A stretch of DNA of 64,000 nucleotides from Robertmurraya_A mangrovi. Lineage in GTDB: Bacteria > Bacillota > Bacilli > Bacillales > Cytobacillaceae. Made by a program: the position numbers and the translations under genes. The notes beneath the pieces were generated by a model that worked only from the letters and a program-made list of their open reading frames with translations, was not told the origin of the DNA and did no database searches. The stretch lies in contig NZ_JAXOFX010000001.1 of NCBI RefSeq assembly GCF_034427655.1, forward strand, positions 496,001-560,000. The letters run 5' to 3'. Below are positions 60,494 to 64,000 of this stretch, piece by piece (within the stretch, counting starts at the first letter, position 1; each line of letters opens with the position of its first letter).

Positions 60494-60973
60494 ATGGCAA
60501 AAATAGCCGTTTGTCCGGGGAGTTTTGATCCAATAACTTACGGGCATTTAGACATTATCACTAGAGGGGCAAAAGTATTTGATGAAATTAATGTAGTGTT
60601 ATTAAATAATGCATCCAAACAACCTCTTTTTACCATACAAGAAAGAATGGATCTTATAAGACAGGTAACAAAGCATCTGCCGAATGTCAAAGTGGATTCT
60701 TATCAAGGGTTGTTAGTGGACTATGCTAAAGAAGTTGGAGCGAGTGCCATTATAAGAGGTTTAAGAGCCGTTTCAGATTTCGAATATGAAATGCAAATCA
60801 CTTCTATGAACAGAGTGTTAAATGATGAAATAGAGACGTTTTTTATCATGACTAATAATCAATTCTCTTTCTTAAGCTCAAGTATTGTTAAGGAAGTAGC
60901 CAAATACAGTGCAAACATTTCAGAACTCGTTCCACCGATTGTTGAGAAGGCTTTAATGGAGAAGTTTAAATAA
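60494..60973 (+). CDS. coaD: Phosphopantetheine adenylyltransferase CoaD
   Basis: Makes dephospho-CoA from 4'-phosphopantetheine and ATP. 159 residues; nucleotidyltransferase motif G-S-F-D-P-I-T-Y-G-H (T-x-G-H at 15-18), R-G-L-R near residue 90, and the S-S-S-I-V-K-E segment near 128. AAGGGGG precedes the ATG. Second gene of rsmD-coaD, corresponding to ylbI. Confidence 0.96.
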   Translation: MAKIAVCPGSFDPITYGHLDIITRGAKVFDEINVVLLNNASKQPLFTIQERMDLIRQVTKHLPNVKVDSYQGLLVDYAKEVGASAIIRGLRAVSDFEYEMQITSMNRVLNDEIETFFIMTNNQFSFLSSSIVKEVAKYSANISELVPPIVEKALMEKFK

Positions 60974-60991
60974 ACTATAGTGATAAAAAGG

Positions 60992-61022
60992 AAACGAGCA
61001 CTTCACTTGTGCTCGTTTTTTA
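60992..61022. terminator. Bidirectional terminator between coaD and ylbJ
   Basis: AAACGAGCAC / GTGCTCGTTT with seven-base loop and TTTTTATT. Confidence 0.87.
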
Positions 61023-62240
61023 TTGTATATCTTTTTTAATAAAAGTTCTGTTCGAGTAGATTAAAATATAAGCAGACAAGGCACAAATGGTTATTATTGG
61101 TCCTAGATCTGATAGAAGACTTAAGTTTTTACTAAACCAAGAGCCGTCTCCTAATAACGCTACTGGAATGGCGTTGGATGGTTCTGTGTTACTAAATCTT
61201 TCGTAAACGGGTTCCCATAGTAGAAAGGCGAAAATACTAGCAAAGATTCCATGCATGATCCTCGCAACAAAAAAAGGTTTAAAGCGAATATCGGTTTGAG
61301 CTAAAATACTAGCAACTTGCGCTTGGACACTGAATCCGCTGAACGCGAGAATAAAACTAGTTATAATCGCTTGTTGCATTAAGGTAGATTCTTGAACCTG
61401 GCTAGTAAGTTGGCTACCTAAGGTAATCTCAAATAACCCTGATATAAATGGAATACTTAGCACAACAGGAAGATGTAAAGATTGTAATATGAATTCAACT
61501 CCATTTCCTAAAAAGGAGATGATATTAAGGTGGTACAATAGTTTATTAATTACTGAAAATAATATAATAAATCCACCAATCATAAGCAGCGTTTGTATAG
61601 AAGACATAACCGCATCCCCTAAAAGCTTACCAATGGGTCTTTCTTCTTTAATCCTTGTTCGATGTAATGCTGAAAATGCAGCTCTTACAGAAAATTTGCT
61701 GTTTTGAGTTGAATTGTTATCTTCATCTTTACCATAGAATCTCATTATAAGACCAACAGTAAAATTACCCAAATAATGGGCTAAGGCTAGAAGAATCCCC
61801 AGTTTAGCGTTATAGAAGAATCCAACTGAAACGGCACCAAAAATAAAGAGAGGATTTGAACAGTTTGTAAATGAAACAAGTCTCTCTGCTTCAATCCTGG
61901 TTAATTGTTCTTCTTGTCTCATTCTTGCCGTTAATTTAGCGCCAGCGGGGAACCCGGAGGCCATCCCCATTGCCCAAACAAAGCCACCGACACCCGGTAC
62001 TTTAAAAAGGGGTCTCATAAGTGGCTCTAACAAAACACCTATAAACTTAACAACTCCAAACCCAATAAGTAGTTCAGATACGATAAAAAATGGCAATAAT
62101 GATGGAAATACAATTTCCCACCACATATCTAATCCTCTAATAGAAGCATCAACTGATTCCTGGGGAAAAGAAATGAGGGAAATTGCCATAATTGTAATAG
62201 ATGAAGCAAGAATTATAGTCTTTAGTTTGGATTGAAACAC
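61020..62240 (-). CDS. ylbJ: Sporulation integral membrane protein YlbJ
   Basis: 406-residue membrane protein of the nucleoside-recognition (Gate domain) family, with about ten helices and the family patterns P-S-L-L-P-F-F-I-V-S-E near residue 50, A-M-G-M-A-S-G-F-P-A-G-A-K and F-T-N-C-S-N-P-L-F. In B. subtilis YlbJ is made under sigma-E and is needed for spore cortex formation. GTG start with AGGGAGG 8 bases upstream. I could not place a clear sigma-E promoter. Confidence 0.92.
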   Translation of the reverse strand: MFQSKLKTIILASSITIMAISLISFPQESVDASIRGLDMWWEIVFPSLLPFFIVSELLIGFGVVKFIGVLLEPLMRPLFKVPGVGGFVWAMGMASGFPAGAKLTARMRQEEQLTRIEAERLVSFTNCSNPLFIFGAVSVGFFYNAKLGILLALAHYLGNFTVGLIMRFYGKDEDNNSTQNSKFSVRAAFSALHRTRIKEERPIGKLLGDAVMSSIQTLLMIGGFIILFSVINKLLYHLNIISFLGNGVEFILQSLHLPVVLSIPFISGLFEITLGSQLTSQVQESTLMQQAIITSFILAFSGFSVQAQVASILAQTDIRFKPFFVARIMHGIFASIFAFLLWEPVYERFSNTEPSNAIPVALLGDGSWFSKNLSLLSDLGPIITICALSAYILIYSNRTFIKKDIQ

Positions 62241-62473
62241 TCCTGCATCCTCCCTCGAAGGTAACTAACTTGATAACAAATGGCTATATTGGTTATCAAA
62301 CGTTTCATAAAATTTAGTAAACCCTTTAAAACATGTTAAAATAAAAGTGTTAAAAACTACCTTCAAATTGGTCTTGTCCTCATATAAACCAATATACTCA
62401 TAGAATTTCAAATTAGACCATAAGATTGAAACAAACGTACATTAAAAGGGATTCACCAAAGGAGGATTTATTC

Positions 62474-63259
62474 TTGCAGCGTCCGAAGATTGGTTTAGCT
62501 CTGGGATCTGGAGGAGCAAGAGGGTTTGCCCATTTAGGTGTCATTAAAGTATTAAAAGATGAAGGAATTCCTATTGATCTTATAGCAGGAAGTAGTATGG
62601 GCGCTCTAGTTGGATGCTTTTATGGGGCAGGATTAGATGTTGAGCGCTTATACAAACTCTCAAAAGTGTTTAAAAGGAAGTATTATTTAGATTTTACTGT
62701 TCCCAAAATGGGATTCATTGCAGGAAATAGAGTGAAGGAGCTCATTAGAGTTTTTACACATGGGAAAAACTTAGAGCAACTCGATATCCCCGTAGGTGTA
62801 GTCGCTACGGATTTAAAGGCAGGAGAAAAGGTAGTATTTAAAGAAGGGCCAATTGCTGAAGCAGTGAGAGCAAGCATTGCCATTCCAGGAATCTTTGTGC
62901 CAGAAAAATTTAATGGGAAACTTTTGATTGATGGGGGTGTCATTGATCGAGTCCCTGTTTCCGTTGTAAAAGAGATGGGTGCTGATATTGTAATTGCAGT
63001 AGACGTATCGAACGTCAAGACGAATACAGAAATTACTTCGATCTATGATGTGATTATGCAAAGCATTGATATCATGCAAATGGAGCTCGTGGCTAACCGA
63101 GAAATAGCCTCTGATATTATGATTCGTCCTAGTGTTGAGATGTATAGTTCACGGGCGTTTACCAATATTGAAGAGATCATTGAAATTGGTGAAAAAGAGA
63201 CTAAAAAGCATATAGGTGCCATTAATGAATTGTTAAAGCAGTGGAAGGAGAAACCTTAG
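62474..63259 (+). CDS. ylbK: YlbK, patatin-like phospholipase
   Basis: 261 residues of the patatin fold: oxyanion loop L-G-S-G-G-A-R-G, nucleophile elbow G-S-S-M-G, and the Asp of D-G-G-V. Ser-Asp dyad intact, so probably an active lipid acyl hydrolase. TTG at 62474 is chosen because AAAGGAGG lies 9 bases upstream and the length matches B. subtilis (260); the ATG at 62426 lacks a site. It overlaps no gene and is followed immediately by ylbL. Confidence 0.92.
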   Translation: MQRPKIGLALGSGGARGFAHLGVIKVLKDEGIPIDLIAGSSMGALVGCFYGAGLDVERLYKLSKVFKRKYYLDFTVPKMGFIAGNRVKELIRVFTHGKNLEQLDIPVGVVATDLKAGEKVVFKEGPIAEAVRASIAIPGIFVPEKFNGKLLIDGGVIDRVPVSVVKEMGADIVIAVDVSNVKTNTEITSIYDVIMQSIDIMQMELVANREIASDIMIRPSVEMYSSRAFTNIEEIIEIGEKETKKHIGAINELLKQWKEKP

Positions 63260-63260
63260 G

Positions 63261-64000
63261 ATGAACAAAAAGTTTTATATGCGGTCCCTAATGGTATTTG
63301 TGGCAATGATTATCTTTATAAGTACATTTTATTCCTTGCCATATTATGTATCAAAACCAGGGATGGCAAAGGAGTTAGCTCCTATTATAGAAGTGGAAAA
63401 TGGGTTTGAAGAGGAAGGAAGCTTCATGTTAACAACGGTTAGGATGGGGCGAGCAAATATTTATTCTTATCTTCTTGCTAAGGTTAAGGATTATCAGGAA
63501 ATCTATCCAATAGAAGCAATACGACAAGAAGAAGAAACCGATGAAGAATATAATGTAAGACAGTTACATTTAATGTCTAGTTCAAAAACATCTGCTATTG
63601 AAGTGGCCTACAAAAAAGCAGGAATACCAATCAATTATCACTATAAAGGCGTTTATGTTTTAAATGTAATGAAGGGGATGCCTGCAGAAGGGAAGCTACA
63701 GCCAGGAGACCGAATATTTAAAATAGATGATATGGAATTCAAATCTTCAGAAGAGTTTATCCAGTATGTAGGGAGTAAAAAGGCTGGAGATGAGATTGTT
63801 TTAACCTATGATCGTGGGAATAGAACGAACAGCGTTAAGCTTAATGTTCAGTCCTTTGGTGAAAACATCGAAAAAGTTGGGGTAGGAATTGGTCTTGTTG
63901 ATGATAAAGAAATTGAAGTAGATCCTGAAGTAAAGGTTGAAACCAGCGATATTGGTGGTCCATCTGCCGGCTTAATGTTCTCTTTGGAGATTTATAATCA
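63261..64000 (+). CDS. ylbL: YlbL, membrane PDZ/Lon-like protease, 3'-truncated by window edge
   Basis: N-terminal 246 residues of a SepM-type serine protease: one membrane helix (about 9-29), a PDZ domain (about 120-200, core V-Y-V-L-N-V-M-K-G-M-P-A) and the start of a Lon-like S16 domain with the catalytic serine in D-I-G-G-P-S-A-G-L. In B. subtilis YlbL degrades the SOS division inhibitor YneA. ATG one base after the ylbK stop with AAGGAG in the end of ylbK. The catalytic lysine and the stop lie beyond the window. Confidence 0.9.
   Translation, partial: MNKKFYMRSLMVFVAMIIFISTFYSLPYYVSKPGMAKELAPIIEVENGFEEEGSFMLTTVRMGRANIYSYLLAKVKDYQEIYPIEAIRQEEETDEEYNVRQLHLMSSSKTSAIEVAYKKAGIPINYHYKGVYVLNVMKGMPAEGKLQPGDRIFKIDDMEFKSSEEFIQYVGSKKAGDEIVLTYDRGNRTNSVKLNVQSFGENIEKVGVGIGLVDDKEIEVDPEVKVETSDIGGPSAGLMFSLEIYN

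Noticed and set aside
1..64000. Mobile elements, CRISPR, tRNA, rRNA, prophage
   Set aside because: No transposase, integrase, repeat array or conserved RNA gene sequence was found; gene order is conserved chromosomal backbone.

Overview
The window is ordinary chromosomal backbone of an AT-rich Gram-positive spore-former of the family Bacillaceae. Gene order follows the Bacillus subtilis stretch ykuV, yknUV, ktrC, rnjA-rpoY, ykrA, def, ykyA, pdhABCD, slp, sr1, speA, yktA-yktB-ykzI-yktC, ylaF-ylaG(typA)-ylaH-ylaI-ylaJ-ylaK-ylaL-ylaM(glsA)-ylaN, ftsW, pycA, ctaA, ctaCDEFG, ylbB to ylbL. Strong Shine-Dalgarno sequences, many TTG and GTG starts and intrinsic terminators at nearly every convergent junction fit this. 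I see no rRNA, tRNA, prophage, insertion sequence, CRISPR array or plasmid feature. The genus cannot be fixed from this alone.

Layout: 1-6 kb holds the end of a thiol-disulfide oxidoreductase, a heterodimeric ABC exporter, a DUF4349 lipoprotein and the potassium-channel gate KtrC. 6-12 kb holds RNase J1 with the small RNA polymerase epsilon subunit, a drug/metabolite transporter, a HAD phosphatase, peptide deformylase and lipoprotein YkyA. 12.4-17.7 kb is the pyruvate dehydrogenase operon. 17.7-26 kb holds Slp, small unknown proteins, the dual-function RNA SR1 with its peptide SR1P, arginine decarboxylase SpeA, a nitronate monooxygenase-like enzyme and the ykt genes. 26-35 kb is the yla cluster around the translational GTPase TypA/BipA. 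35-47 kb holds FtsW, pyruvate carboxylase and the caa3 cytochrome c oxidase operon. The rest is the ylb region: cell-wall CAP-domain proteins, the YlbF member of the Y-complex, RsmD, CoaD, sporulation protein YlbJ, patatin-like YlbK and the start of the PDZ/Lon-like protease YlbL, cut by the window edge.

Together these genes cover the pyruvate node (PDH to acetyl-CoA, PycA to oxaloacetate), terminal respiration, mRNA turnover (RNase J1, YlbF) and division. No dramatic unknown system is evident. The points most worth a second look are small or regulatory: the sr1 control region, which carries two CcpN-like boxes and a cre-like box; a 23-residue cationic peptide gene at 8.4 kb; a 38-residue gene on the minus strand at 59.7 kb with its own terminator; a probable CTG start for ylbC; the absence of ctaB from a 955-bp gap in the cta cluster; and a short protein ending in a four-cysteine motif beside ylbF.
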